Assembly (NCBI GenBank): GCA_905221605.1
Contig: CAJNDS010000506.1
Span: 59,226-123,225 of the forward strand
DNA length: 64,000 nt
Reading direction: 5' to 3'
Origin: Symbiodinium natans
Taxonomy: Eukaryota > Sar > Dinophyceae > Suessiales > Symbiodiniaceae
This document shows, piece by piece, positions 28,708 through 40,379 of the stretch. Made by a program: the position numbers and the translations under genes. Every line of letters starts with the position of its first letter. The stretch's first letter is position 1. The notes below the pieces were generated by a model. That model did not search any database and was not told the origin of the DNA. It saw only the letters and a program-made list of their open reading frames with translations.

Positions 28708-28767
28708 CTCCAGTCGGGGACGTGCGTGCAGGCCTTCCAGTGCTCGGATGTCAGCCTGGACCTTGGT
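28708..28767 (+). other. Exon-like island with good splice borders
   Basis: Acceptor CTCTCTCCCCACAG and donor CTTG|GTACAA are both close to consensus. The frame reads LQSGTCVQAFQCSDVSLDLG, again Cys-rich. The flanks are telomere-repeat-free here, which argues that the exon signal does not depend on the arrays. Confidence 0.47.
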
Positions 28768-29368
28768 ACAAGAGTATAAGATTATACGATCTCAGAAGCA
28801 TAGATATTCTACATACTCATATAATAAGTATAATTATCGAATCATGCCATGGGAGGGAATGTACTATAAATTTGTACGGAAGGCAAGGGCAGGTCTGAAT
28901 CTCAGCAACCTGCTTTGTTCTTAGGGTTCGGGGCAGCAGCGAGTTTTTTGACGTTGTACCGGTCACCCAAAGATGCAGTTCCGGCTTTCTATTAGGGTTT
29001 AGGGCTTCCTTTGAATCCTTCAATCCCTCAATACTCTCAAAGGTACAGCCTATCGCAGCAAAGGTTCAGATTACTCCGGCGAGGGCGAGCTCGTTTGCGT
29101 GAGTGGGCGCCTGCCAACGGCCCCAGACGATTCCCTTGCTTTGCTTGTCGAATCTGCCTGGGATGGTTTTGCAATGTACCCCTAAACCCTAAACCCTAAA
29201 CCCTAAACCCTAAACCCCAAACCCCTAAACCCTGGTCGTATCGTTCGCTTGCACTTCGACAAAGACTGCGATGGGTTTTGCAATGTATCACAGTCCAGAA
29301 CTTGGTGGTTTAGGGTTTAGGGGGTTGAGGGTTTAGGGTTTAGGGTTTAGGGTTTAGGGTTTAGGGTG

Positions 29369-29467
29369 TGGTACCCTGTACCCTTGTTTGGTGGTTCTGG
29401 GTTCCCTTATCAAGTAATCAACTTAAAACAGGGTGCCCTTATTGTGAGATGGCTACTGGGCTACGAA
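29369..29467. mobile_element. MITE-like element, family A, left end replaced by TTTAGGG array
   Basis: The body and right end (GGCTACTGGGCTAC) are present, while the left inverted repeat is missing and a G-strand array (29308-29368) abuts the truncation. Confidence 0.65.
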
Positions 29468-29736
29468 TAGAAGGAGACATCAGGACATTTGGGTACCGTT
29501 CCCTCAACATGCACCAAACAATGAAACTCTCAGGCCCAAGCCCTAACCCCTCAAGCCCAAACCCTGAACCCTCAACCCCAAACCCTGAACCCCAAACCCC
29601 AAACCCTCAACCCCAAGGCCTAACCCCTCAACCCCAAACCCTAAACTCTCAACTCCAACCCCCCCCCCCCCCCCCCCCCCCCCCCTACCCCTAAACCCTA
29701 CACCCTAGACCCTAAACTCACCCCCCCCCACCCCAG

Positions 29737-29811
29737 GTATGCCAGCAGTGACAACTGCAACTGCGCCACCTCGGCATGTGCGGGAGCTACCTGCGACAGC
29801 AGCGTTCGCCC
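29737..29811 (+). other. Exon-like island, cysteine-rich
   Basis: Preceded by CACCCCCCCCCACCCCAG. The frame begins YASSDNCNCATSACAGATCD, with five cysteines in 25 residues, then enters a G homopolymer and a TTTAGGG array. Suggests an extracellular disulfide-rich domain. Confidence 0.43.
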
Positions 29812-30635
29812 GGGGGGGGGGGGGGGGGAGCATCCCAACAGTTAGGGTTTAGGGTTTAGGGTTTAGGGTTTAGGGTTTAGGGTTTAGGGTTTAGGGTTTA
29901 GGGTTTAGGGTTTAGGGTTTAGGGACCCGGACTAGCCCCTTATTCTCTCTGTGGGTGGGTTTAGGAGCGGCTGCAACCCAAAAAGGCAGCCTTGTCTAGG
30001 TCTTGAGGGTTCAGGGTCTAGGGCTGTAGGGTTGGCAGGGTTTGTAGGGTTTGCGAGGTTTGCAGGGTTTGTGGTGTTTTTCGGGGCAATAAGGTAGTTC
30101 AAGCTTTAGGGTGTAGGGCCAGTTTAGGGTTCAAAGTTTAACCTGTTTAGGGTTCACTTTTCAGGGCTTAGGGTGTAGACAGAGAAGCACAGGTTTTGCA
30201 GCAGCAGGTAACCGTCAAAGACACCGATGTGAGGTCTGAGCACCACCGCATTCGACTAAGGCCCTTTGGACATTGCAGGGTTTAGGGTTTAGGGTTTAGG
30301 GTTTAGGGTTTACGGTTTAGGGTTTAAGGGTTTAGGGTTTATCCCCTTATTGGGTTTAAGAGGGTCATGTCTGCGAAAAGTTTCTTGAAGGGCCATCTTA
30401 GTCTGGGATCAATGCTTCACGAGGTCGTGGACCACCAGATGCGTGATCTTGTGTTGTGGTTCCAGTGTTAGTCAAGAGATGAAGAATTTCCCATGGGTCT
30501 TCCGCCCAAGAGAGGCCCTCAGGAAAGACATCAGCTCACGAGCCCTAAACCCTAAACCCTAAACCCTAAACCCTAAACCCTAAACCCTAAACCCTAAACC
30601 CTAAACCCTAAACCCTAAACCCTACATGCAACTCA

Positions 30636-30690
30636 GGTGTGGTGGCCTCGCAAGAGGGATACACGACGGCTGCTCGGTTGCATGTGCGGA
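30636..30690 (+). other. Exon-like island
   Basis: Acceptor ATGCAACTCAG 11 bp after a 12-copy CCCTAAA array; the frame reads VVASQEGYTTAARLHVRIP. Contains an EGY motif seen in other islands as GYEG. Confidence 0.35.
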
Positions 30691-31315
30691 TACCAGGTTT
30701 CAAACTTCGGCTCCTGCCATCGAACGCAATGGACACCCGTAGTGTCGTGTGTTTTCTACAGTGCGTGCGCTACGATGACTTTTTAGAGCTCGCTCAGGGT
30801 TGGGGGTCTGGGGCTTAGGGTTTAGGGTTTAGGGTTTAGGGTTTAGGGTTTAAGGTTTAGGGTTTAGGGTTTAGGGTTTAGGGTTCAAGCTCCGCAGGTT
30901 GTCCACGCGTCAAAGACGCTGGCCCATGGCGAAACCGAGACTGGCAGCTGTGCTCAGGCGCACGACGTCGGGTTTAGGGTTTAGGGTGTTAAAAGGGGTT
31001 TTAGGGTTTAGGGTCTAGGGTTCAGGGTTTAGGGTTTAGGGTTTAGGGTTTAGAGATTTGTTTAGGGATCAGGGGCTTAATCTGCAATTTGCCTAACGAA
31101 GGTCTCAAACTTCTCAGGTGCAAAGGGGTTAGGGTTTCGGGTTTAGGGTTTAGGGTTTAGGGTCTCCTGACATTTTTTTCGTGACTAGTTACTAGGGTTT
31201 AGGGCTCAAGGTTTAGAGTTCAGTCCCTAAACCCTAAGCCGTAAACGACCGCATTGCCCGCTTCTTTTCAGCACCCTAAACCCTAAACCCTAAACTGGGT
31301 CCCGTTTCATGGCAG

Positions 31316-31395
31316 GTCCTTCCGCACTCCTGGACTGGTGAGTTCGTCGGCACTTGCACCGACGGGGTCCTGGGCTGGGGCCGCAGAAACGCTGT
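31316..31395 (+). other. Exon-like island
   Basis: Acceptor TTTCATGGCAG after a short CCCTAAA array; the frame begins VLPHSWTGEFVGTCTDGVLG and continues to a TTTAGGG block. The G-x-C-TDGVLGWG segment is typical of small extracellular repeats. Confidence 0.4.
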
Positions 31396-31981
31396 GGGTT
31401 TGAGGTGTAGGGTTTAGGGCTTTGGGTTTAGGGTTTAGGGTTTAGGGAGTTTGGGGTTGGGGAGCTTGGGGCTTCAAGGGCTTCAAGGGCTTCAGAGCAG
31501 GTACCAGGACGCACCTTGCACCCTAAACCCTACGCCGCGCTGGTTTGGGCCTTGAGGCGTGGATCTCAGCCAGTGCCAGCCAGAAGCCCAGAGCGATCAG
31601 AGCAGACTTAAGGTTTTGGCGTCAGAGTCTAGGGCCTGGGGGTTTCTTTGTCATGGTTGGGGTAACATTTTACATGTTTAAGGGTACTTAAACCCAAAAA
31701 GGGTTTAAGGGTACTTAAGCCCAACAAGGAATACACATATAAATGTTTTCTGCGTTTTCCCCGCTAAGCCCGGCTTCCCAAGAATGCTATACCCTCTGGC
31801 CTCATTTCTTGACTTCCTGCAGAAGCCCTCCCTCCAAGCAGAACCCCTCCACCCCGAAGCCTAAGGGAGCCCTTTAAACCTCCACGCCTAAACCCCGACC
31901 CCCCAAAGCCCAAACCCTAAACCCTAAACCCCCAACCCTAAACCCTAAACCCTCCTGTGTCCGAAGCCAGCACGCACGCAG

Positions 31982-32021
31982 GCCCGGCGCGTGCGTGGCG
32001 TCCACCACAGCGACCGTGCAG
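31982..32021 (+). other. Exon-like island
   Basis: Acceptor GCACGCACGCAG and a possible donor CAG|GTGCGG; the frame reads PGACVASTTATVQ. Short but with both borders present between a C and a G block. Confidence 0.37.
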
Positions 32022-32380
32022 GTGCGGAACGGGTGGGGTTGGGATTGGCTGGGGTTTAGGGCCTAGGGTTTATGTTACTCGTAGGGTTTTATTGGGGCCA
32101 CATGGCCCCTGTTAGATGGTTTATGGAAGGGTTTACGTTGAAGGTGGTGAGGAGAGGGGGAGTGAAGATGCACTCATTCCACCCCTTCGCTACCCCTTGA
32201 GAACCAGTAAGGCAAGGTAGGTGGACGAGCAAGGTTTAGGTAGACGCTGGCAATGCATGTCAAGGCAGTCTTGCAAGGCACAGATGAGCAGTGCCCAAGC
32301 CACCCTCACCCTCTACGAATCTACGCCCCAACCCTGCCTACTGTCCGGCATACTGTGCACCCTCCCCCCCCCCCCCCCAG

Positions 32381-32470
32381 GTCGGCGGCAAGAACTACAC
32401 GGCCACAGTGTCTGCAGACAAAGCACGTCGGGCACCCAGCGAGAGCAGCCTCCACCAGCCAAGGCCGCAC
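32381..32470 (+). other. Exon-like island
   Basis: A C18-type run followed directly by AG is an extreme polypyrimidine acceptor. The frame begins VGGKNYTATVSADKARRAPS; N-Y-T sequon. The end is not defined. Confidence 0.4.
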
Positions 32471-32656
32471 TTGAATCAAGTTTCACGGTCAGTTTTCTAC
32501 ATCATGGCTGTTGTGATACGGCGTCCTTACATTATACTGGCGGGATACTGGCGGGTTAAACAAATTTGAAAACTGACCACGTGCTATCAGGGTGATGGGT
32601 ACCGCAGCAACGCCATGCTGAAGGCAGAGCAAGAGCAACATAAGTGTACTCTTAAC

Positions 32657-32766
32657 CTGGGTAGCCCAGTGGTACCCTTTACCTTTTTTTGGTTATGGGT
32701 TCCCTTCTCAAATAGCCAACCCGAAAAAAGGTGCCCTCATTATGATATGGCCACCGGGCTACCAAG
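32657..32766. mobile_element. MITE-like element, family A
   Basis: About 110 bp, ends GGGTAGCCCAGTGGTACC and CCACCGGGCTACCAAG, uninterrupted. Confidence 0.72.
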
Positions 32767-32906
32767 TAAACTACGGTGGCACCTATAGCCCATTATCTGT
32801 TCATGCCCCATCCTCCCCCAAGGGCCTGTGGTGCAATTGGCGCAGGAGCCGCAATCAGCTATCCCATTTCCCTAGCATGCAAACCCTAAACCCTAAACCC
32901 TAAACC

Positions 32907-33038
32907 CCAGACCCCAAACCCCAAAAAACCCAAACCCCAAACCCCAAACCCCAAACCCCAAACCCCAAACCCCAAACCCCAAACCCCAAACCCCAAACCC
33001 CAAACCCCAAACCCCAAACCCCAAACCCCAAACCCCAA
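32907..33038 (-). repeat. AAACCCC variant array
   Basis: About 17 near-perfect AAACCCC heptamers follow three normal AAACCCT units. A comparable G-strand TTTGGGG stretch is at 54745-54870. Confidence 0.92.
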
Positions 33039-33095
33039 GCCCATGCGGCTACTGATCCCAGTCCACACACTAGACCCCCCTTAAGCCGAACCCAG

Positions 33096-33141
33096 ATGGT
33101 GCGGAGTGGACTAGCCTGTGCTCCGACTACGACGTGGAGTG
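33096..33141 (+). other. Exon-like island
   Basis: After GCCGAACCCAG; one frame reads DGAEWTSLCSDYDVE then stop. It lies between the AAACCCC array (32881-33038) and a TTTAGGG block. Confidence 0.33.
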
Positions 33142-33547
33142 AGCCGGCCGCAGGAAATTCGAAGCTTTAGGCTTTAGGGTTTAGGGTTTAGGGTTTAGGG
33201 TTCAGGGTTTAGGGTTTAGGGTTTAGGGTTTAGGTTTGAACTAGGGTTTATACTTCATTGGGTGCGAACAGGAGCTGAAGGAAAGTGTTTGTAGGGCCAT
33301 GTAGGGCCTGCGGGCCCCGGAAGTATGTAGGGCTTAGGGTGTTTGCAGAGCGCTTCCCATGTACACAACCGGCACAGGTGAAAGATCACAGCAGTGGTGG
33401 ATCAGAGTTCGGGGTGTCCTTTTAAGCTCCTATGAAGACTTCGGGCCCTTATGTGTAGGTACCCCAAAAGGGCCCCGAAAGTCAAATCAACTCCCCTAAA
33501 CCCTAAACCCTAAACCCTAGACCCTAAGCCCCGCATGACCCTGGCAG

Positions 33548-33674
33548 GTACGAGGGCGGTGTGTCGCTGTCTTGTGCCATTGGCCAAGTCAGCGCAGACG
33601 CCAGCGGATGCGTTGAGCGCAGCTGCACCGAGTCCCAAAGGACCAGCCCCGACTGCGGTGATCTCCAACCCAAA
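33548..33674 (+). other. Exon-like island with GYEG-type repeat signature
   Basis: Acceptor ACCCTGGCAG after a CCCTAAA array; possible donor AAAG|GTTCTC. The 126-bp frame begins YEGGVSLSCAIGQVSADASG and contains further cysteines. The YEG-x-VSLSC pattern resembles CCP/sushi-like repeats of secreted proteins. The longest well-bordered island. Confidence 0.48.
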
Positions 33675-34495
33675 GGTTCTCAGATGCCCAGCAGTACCTT
33701 TTTGTTGACTTTTCAGGGGCTGGGTTCACCCCCCAAAAAAAGCAAAGTGTGTGTGTGTGTGTATATATATATTGTGTATTACACCATATATAAATATTTA
33801 TTATTATTCTTATTATTATTATGATTATTCATGTATTTGTTTGTTGTGTAATAGTTGGTATCTACCCTGTGCTGAAACGACTACGTTCTTGTGTTCTGAG
33901 CATCCTGGGGCAACCGAGCAATGCATCACGCAGGAAGAGAGACCAGAAGGATACGAGGAAGGGTTTAGGGATTTTAGGGTTCAGGGTTGAGGGCTTTAAA
34001 AAAAGCAGGGTTTAGGGTTCAGGGCTTAGGGTTTAGGGTGTAGGGTTTAGGGTCTAGGGTTTAGGGTTTAGGGTTTAGGGTTTAGGGTTTAGGGTTTAGG
34101 GTTTAGGGTTTAGGGTTTAGGGTTTAGGGTTTAGGGTTTAGGGCTCCGCTTGCGCAGCAGCTCTGGCAGCGGTTGAGGGGACTAGCTCAGCTTACGTGAT
34201 TTTTAAATGAACGCGGTGGTATATGAGTCGGATACTGGGTAGTGCTTGGGGATAACTTTAAACTTCCCTTCTTTCCCGTGTAAGGAACCCACTTCATGAA
34301 TAATTTCGAAAGGGCTACAAAGCACCACTCAGGATACTTGAGGCGCGAGCACGAGGCAAACGTGGGCAAACGTTTTGCCCGAAGTAGTCCCCTAAACCCT
34401 AAACCCTAAACCCTAAACCCTAAACCCTGAACCCTAAACCCTAAACCCTAAACCCCTAAACCCCTAAACCCCTAAACCCTAAACGTGACATCCAG

Positions 34496-34555
34496 GACCC
34501 TTGTTTTCGAGGACGGCACTGTGAACTTGACGCACCCTGGCTGCCCCGGGCACTT
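34496..34555 (+). other. Exon-like island
   Basis: After TGACATCCAG and a CCCTAAA/CCCCTAAA array; the frame reads TLVFEDGTVNLTHPGCPGHF and runs straight into a TTTAGGG array. Contains an N-L-T sequon and one Cys. Confidence 0.4.
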
Positions 34556-35874
34556 TAGGGTTTAGGGTTTAGGGTTTAGGGTTTAGGGTTTAGGGTTTAG
34601 GGTTTAGGGTTTAGGGTTGAGGGCTTATAGCCCCAATTGTCACTGTACTTATAACCTACTTAGGGGGCTTATTAGTACAGTTGTAGTTGGGGTTATAAGT
34701 ACCCATGAACCTCCAACCAACAAGGGAACTGGGCAGAAAGCGTTCGGCATCCAACTGGCTCATCCACTCCTGAATGTTTATTTACCAGACCCTAAACCCC
34801 AGACCCTAAACCCTAAACCCTAAACCCTAAACCCTAAACCCTAAACCCTAAACCCTAAACCCTCCCCGGCCCGAAACCCTACCCAGTTGAAATGAGTCTG
34901 GTGGTCGAAAGAATTAATCGTATTCCCCTATGGTCCCCGTATAGTTTTTGGCCCCTACATATTCCATGTCCATTTGCGGAGGTGGAGGGGGTTTCGTAGT
35001 ATGGTAGGCGGTTGGTGGGCTCCCTACCAATTGTGCATTTATGCCTGGAACTCGTTCACCGACTGCTTGTTTTTTTTTTTTTTTTTTTGGGGGGGGGGGG
35101 GGGGGGGCAAATCATGCAATAGTCATGCACATGCCCACGTTGCTACAAGACAAGCAACATCTTTGATTTGGGCGTGCTTTCTTTTCACTAAAGTCACTAA
35201 GTAAGACACGCAAAAAGTATGTCTTCATTGCTGCAGAACGTTGTCTTCATGCCCTGTTTACAGCACTCCTCTTGTGACTTGTGCTTTGGTTAGGGCCTGG
35301 GGGGGGGGGGGGGGGGGGGCTCAACCAAGCCCAAAACACTACACCCTAAAGCCTAAACCCTAAACCTCCAGCCCAGCAGACAGTTAAGGATCACACCTTC
35401 GGCTTTGGGCATCCCGAACACGACCACGCAGCTCGGCTGTCGAGACTGGCTCCTGCAGACCCAGCTCTTTGCTCCTATTGTTGCTCTGGGGTTTAGGGCT
35501 AAGTTTAGGGTTTAGGGTCGAGGGTCGAGTGTCGAGGGTCGAAGGCATGGCAAGAAGTATGATCATAAGCACGATAAGAGAGCTGTAGGGTGGCTCGTGC
35601 ATCTACACGCCAAAGACCCGGGGAATCAAACTTGGACCCTAAGGACGAGCCAGGTTCCCGGAGTAGACTCCTAAGTTGATATGGCCCTTAAATTACCTTA
35701 ATAATCTTTAGAAAGGGGTTCAGGGGTACCTAAGGGTACCACCTTAAGGGTCCAAGGTTTAGGGTTTAGGGTTTGGGGTTTCGGGTTTAGGGTTTAGGGT
35801 TTAGGGTTTAGGGTTTAGGGTGGAAGAAGTGGTGACTCTGACAACGTGCTTGGGAGTTATGCAGGAACATGTAT

Positions 35875-35976
35875 ATGGTCCGTTCTCAAAATGATGGTCC
35901 CTTTTGGGGGTACAAGTACGAGGGGCCGCCTTAGAATAAGGACCCCAAAAGGGACCACAATTTAGAGAACCCGCCA
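35875..35976. mobile_element. MITE-like element, family G, 35-bp inverted repeats
   Basis: ATGGTCCGTTCTCAAAATGA and on to 35909 pairs with 35942-35976 (ends GAGAACCCGCCAT) with few mismatches. A related right half is at 24444-24533. Confidence 0.68.
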
Positions 35977-36192
35977 TATCCAGAGACATTCCGCCATCAT
36001 ACTCGCTACGAAATGCAGTTGCCCATTGTAACTCTCCAATTCCTTGATTCCCTGGCTTGTTTACTCTAAAACCCTACCAACTCCCGTTTTCGACCACCCT
36101 CCAACCAGCTCGTGTGCATGGGTGTCTAAACCCTAAACCCTAAACCCTAAACCCTAAACCCTAAACCCTAAACCCTAACAAAAATGCAGCAG

Positions 36193-36246
36193 GGTCCCAC
36201 CCTAGCCTCCATCAACCTGAAACTCCGCGAGCCGCAAGACTCCTGA
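36193..36246 (+). other. Exon-like island
   Basis: After AATGCAGCAG, 12 bp from a CCCTAAA array; the frame reads GPTLASINLKLREPQDS then stop, followed by a TTTAGGG block. Function unknown. Confidence 0.35.
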
Positions 36247-37062
36247 AGCGCCCTGCGCCCGTAAACCACCGTTTAGGGTTTAGGGTTTAGGGTTTAGGGG
36301 TTTAGCCCAAAACCCTGAACCCCTAAACTCCCGACACACCCTGAGCCCTGAACCCCCCCTTCCCCGGGTGAAAAATCAAACATCCCAAACCCGGACTAAA
36401 CCCTAGACTGTAAACTCCGAATCTCCTGTGGTGCCCGCTCTCAAAAGACCTTAGTAGCTGAATTGGAACACTTTACAGTTTTTGGGATACTATACTCCCC
36501 TTTTGAACTGAAAGTGTACACTTCGGGGGTGCTTAACTGAGAGATTCTAAGCGCCGGACCCCAAGACGCTTCCGAGGCCGAGTGGATTCAGCAACTCCTC
36601 CGTGCGGTGCAAGGTCGGGCATCCTCTTGCAGGGGGGGAGAGGGTTAGGGTTTAGGGTTTAGGGTTCAGGGTTTAGGGGTTAAGGGTTTAGGGTTTAGGG
36701 GTTAAGGGTTTAGGGTTTAGGGTGTAGGGTTTAGGGTTTAGGGTTTAGGGTTTAGCCCTCAATCCACAACCCTATTTGTTTCAAAGCCTACAGCCCTAAA
36801 ACCCTGAATCCTATCAACCCGAGTTGGTTCCTCCCCTACCTAAAACTGTTTATACCCGAAGCCTGCTTAAGTTCTCACAAGCCCTGCGCCTACAAGCGAC
36901 CACAGGCCCTCAGCTTTGCCATCGACGGAACCGCCAGCCCGGACCCGAGCCGGGTTCGGGGTTTCAAAGTTGCATGGCTGACGGTTTGAGAACCCCAAAC
37001 TCTCGAGGGTTTAGGGTAGATCAAATCTCTTCGATCCGTCAGCCTGCACCCTCAGCCTCCAT

Positions 37063-37196
37063 CTAAACCTCTTAACCCCTAAACCCCTGACCCCCTAACC
37101 CCAACCCAAGGTCTCCAAGCAAGCTTCGTGATGAGCTTGCTTGGAGACCTTGGGTTGGGGTTAGGGGGTCAGGGGTTTAGGGGTTTAGAGGTTTAG
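37063..37196. repeat. 62-bp inverted repeat with 10-nt loop
   Basis: Arms 37063-37124 and 37135-37196 are reverse complements with a single mismatch; the loop is TTCGTGATGA. The inner 17 bp (AAGGTCTCCAAGCAAGC) are unique sequence; the outer part is CCCCTAAA-type repeat. Confidence 0.9.
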
Positions 37197-37341
37197 GGGT
37201 TTCGGGTTTAGGGGTTAGGGTTGAGGGTTTAGGGTTTAGGGTGGGGCTGGAGGGGGTTAGGGCTTAGGCTGTTGCCGTGTTCCCTAGCCCTAGATGCACA
37301 GCCAGGGTGCAGAGACATGCCGAGTCCCGGATTGTTTGCGC

Positions 37342-37430
37342 TTAGGGTTTAGGGCTTAGGGCTTAGGGCTTAGGGCTTAGGGCTTGGGGCTTAGGGCTTA
37401 GGGCTTAGGGCTTAGGGTTTAGGGTTTGGG
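37342..37430 (+). repeat. GGGCTTA variant array
   Basis: About ten GGGCTTA units between normal GGGTTTA units. The variant is clustered, not scattered. Confidence 0.88.
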
Positions 37431-38131
37431 GGGCACAAAAACAGCTGGTTAACTGCTGAGACTGCAGCTCCAAACTTAGTATCTACTCGGGGCTTCGCTT
37501 GCCTGCCGATGCACGGCTGCTTGTATATTTGGGGTACCCAAGTGGACAATACGTTTGCAGAGCGACCATATATGCATCCTTCCTTCCATGAAGAGTCTAG
37601 GCCGAACTTGGAGTTTTCATTAGAGGGGAGAAGTGTTTTCAACCTTAATTAGGCCCTAACCCTAAACCCTAAACCCTACTAAGCCCTAAACCGATGGGCG
37701 ATTCGGGTGGTTTTCAAGAGTTCCAGTAGCACTTGTTCGAGGTGCCTCCTGCTCCAAGGGAGCGCGCGCCTGAGCTGTCCGCACTTAGCGTGTTGAGGTT
37801 TATGGTTTAGGGTCGCGCGATTTGTTGTGTTTTTTGTTTCGGGGGGGGGGGGGGGGGGTCTTTGGGCTCTCGGGGTTTGTTAGTTCCATAAAGGGGTGGG
37901 TTTAAGTAGTAGGGTTCTTGGCGGTTTAGGCAGGAGGGCTTGAGATTGCTGGTGTTGATGATCCAGCGCAGGAGTTGGGCGGTCTGCTGCAGTTTGTGAG
38001 GCGTCCAAGGATGGTGTCGGTCCCAGGTTTTGGGGCTTCGGGCTGAGTAAAGGTCATGAAAGCAAATCATTCGTTTATGAAAGTCGCAGACTTGTTCATG
38101 CTTCTGCCTACTCTCGAGGCAGCTTCTTGAT

Positions 38132-38160
38132 CAGCAGCAGCAGCAGCAGCAGCAGCAGCA
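38132..38160. repeat. (CAG)n microsatellite
   Basis: Nine to ten CAG units shortly before the CCCTAAA array 38174-38275. No long frame supports a polyglutamine protein. Confidence 0.9.
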
Positions 38161-38414
38161 CTCCCGAACAACACCCAAACCCTAAACCCTAAACCCTAAA
38201 CCCTAAACCCTAAACCCTAAACCCTAAACCCTAAACCCTAAACCCTAAACCCTAAACCCTAAACCCTAAACCCGAAGAAGTCTTCAACAGCGTTGAGCTT
38301 CGGGCGTGTAGTTGCCTCCTTGACAGCGCGTTTAGGGTTTATAAGGTATAGGGTTTAGGGTTCAGGGTTTAGGGTCCAGGGCTTAGGGTCCAGGGCTTAG
38401 GGTACCCCATTCAG

Positions 38415-38471
38415 GTCTACTCCCTGGACGCCGCCGGATGCGTTCCTTCAGGCGCGGGTACAGGGGCTCAC
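38415..38471 (+). other. Exon-like island
   Basis: Acceptor TACCCCATTCAG; the frame reads VYSLDAAGCVPSGAGTGAH. A G block lies directly upstream; no C block lies between it and the acceptor. Confidence 0.36.
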
Positions 38472-40055
38472 CGACCATACTTTCTAGGGTTATTAAGGGA
38501 GGGGGGTTCCAGAGGGGTATTTCGTCCAAGGTTCCCCCATACTCCCCACTACCCCCCAAGGCTCCCTAAGCTTCCCGAAGGTTCCCTTGGTCCCTTCCCC
38601 GCATGAACCCCCCTCCCGCAAGATCCCTATAAATACGGTTTTCTTGGAAGCTCGTTTGACTTAGTAAGTAGGGTGAGTAAGGTGTTTTATGGGGATGATA
38701 AAAGGACTTACTAATTCAAAAGAGCTTCTAAGTAGGGACCTTACCCTAAACCCTAAACCCTAAACCCTAAACCCTAAACCCTAAACCCTAAACCCTAAAC
38801 CCTAAACCCTAAACCCACCTTACCGAATCCCTTACAAGGGGTTCATATAGGTGACTGTTCGCAAAGATCCCTGAGCCCGAGCCCGGCCTTCCTGCTTTTG
38901 GGGTTTGGGGTTGGGTTTGGGGTTTGGGGTTTAGGGTTTAGGGTTTGGGGTTTAGGGTTTTGGGTTTTTTGGTTTAGGGATGGGTCTCATGAGGGGCTTA
39001 CAGGCTTTGGGTAGGGTTGAGGGTTTGGGGTTTGGGGGTTTAGGCTTCAGGCTTCAGGCTTCAGGCTTCAGGCTTCAGGGCTTGGGGTTTGGGTTTAGGG
39101 TTGAGGGGGTTAGGGTTTGGGCGGCGTGAGACCCTTACAACCTGAAGCCCCAGCCTGCAAAAAAACGAATCGATGAGGATGCTCCGCTGACCTCACGATG
39201 ACCGCGCAGATGGGAACTTCGGTGCGCCTGCTGCTTGAGTTGGTCGTTTCTTTCATAATATTGGCCTGGGGGGTGCTTATTAAATTGCGGCCCCGCCTTT
39301 TTTAGGGTACCCAAAATCGGGACCCTACTTGAGAGATCTCAATATTTAGGGTTTGGGGGCTGATGCTGCGAGTGGACGAGAGTCCCCCCCCCCTGCACAA
39401 TGAGGTAAAAGGCAAGAGACGCTCAGTTGATGTTGGGCGGGGGCGCTGAGGCCCTTGAGCAGAGATGTCCCTAATAGATCACCCATATGTGAGGTTGCCC
39501 AAAAGAGGTCCGCTTTTGGAAGTTCCCAGACGAAGGCGCCTAATCGTCTTTGGGGGGGGCATAGAAACGGGGGGTGCCCTTTTTGGGAAAATGCAAGTAT
39601 TGCCCCGGGTGAACTCACACCTCGGCGCCAACAGCCTTGAACAAGCATGTGGCTTTGTGCCAGGAGCTGATACTTCCCGTCGCTCCGCTCTCAGCTTCCC
39701 CCCTCTGCGGCATCGGCTTGTAGCATTTGGGACGTCGTGGAGTTTTAGGGTTTAGGGCCGTTAGGGTTTAGGGTTCAGGGTTCAGGGTTCAGGGTTCAGG
39801 GTGCACGTGCTGAGGGTGCTAGGCAGCGCTGTTGAGTGTGGGCTTCTGGCTTACTTCCAGGCCCACCAGAAGGCACAGCAGAGGTCATATGGGCATCTCC
39901 CCAAATAGGACACATATACCCCAAGTTCTATGATCCTTTTTATAGGAACCTCCCAAAAGAGGGTACCCCTATTTTCGGACACCCCCCGAATAAGGATTGT
40001 GTTAGCGTGTCTTGTGTCATGGCTGTCCGATGTAATTTTTTCCCCACCCCTCTAC

Positions 40056-40181
40056 CTGGTAGCCCAATGCCGTTCAAGGTTTAGGGTTTAGGCTTTCGGG
40101 TTTAGGATTCCCTTACAAAATCACCAACCCAAAAAGAGTACCCTTACGATTATGTGGCTACTGGGCTACTGGGCTACCAAG
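40056..40181. mobile_element. MITE-like element, family A, interrupted by TTTAGGG array
   Basis: Left end CTGGTAGCCCAATG, telomeric insert 40078-40107, then the conserved body and a partly doubled right end (CTACTGGGCTACTGGGCTAC). Confidence 0.7.
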
Positions 40182-40324
40182 TCTTTTGGAGCCCAATAGG
40201 TGAACTTTTAAACTTGTTGGGTATACTAAACCCCTACTACACAGAAAAGTTTAAACTTTTTAAAGCCAGGGTATTGGGCAACTAAGAAGTCTAGGGTCAA
40301 CACTGCACAACTCCACTCCATCAG

Positions 40325-40379
40325 GGGCAAGCGGTGGATCATGGAGCTTCCACATCCAGGACGGGCCTGCGCACTGTAG
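40325..40379 (+). other. Exon-like island
   Basis: After CACTCCATCAG; two frames are open (GQAVDHGASTSRTGLRTVA or one with Cys), so coding frame is uncertain. A short TTTAGGG motif follows at 40380. Confidence 0.28.

Larger units (their letters stand above)
26301..32880. repeat. Telomere-repeat mosaic, part 4
   Basis: G blocks: 27078-27112, 27407-27592, 28222-28305, 28390-28465, 29308-29368, 29841-29925, 30279-30340, 30815-30886, 30970-31062, 31128-31163, 31407-31450. C blocks: 27270-27336, 27727-27760, 29180-29234, 29540-29715 (degenerate, with a C run near 29660), 30542-30624, 31272-31295, 31912-31954. 26310-26630, 26730-27077 and 32060-32360 show no gene I recognise. Homopolymer C at 27967-27983, homopolymer G at 29813-29828. 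Confidence 0.85.

Noticed and set aside
32886-33068. Minus-strand frame with GVWGLGF repeats
   Set aside because: Translation of the AAACCCC array; equivalent frames occur at other arrays.
39346-39755. Overlapping frames of 61-100 codons on both strands
   Set aside because: Mutually overlapping on opposite strands in repeat-derived sequence with GGG/CCC runs; no support for either.
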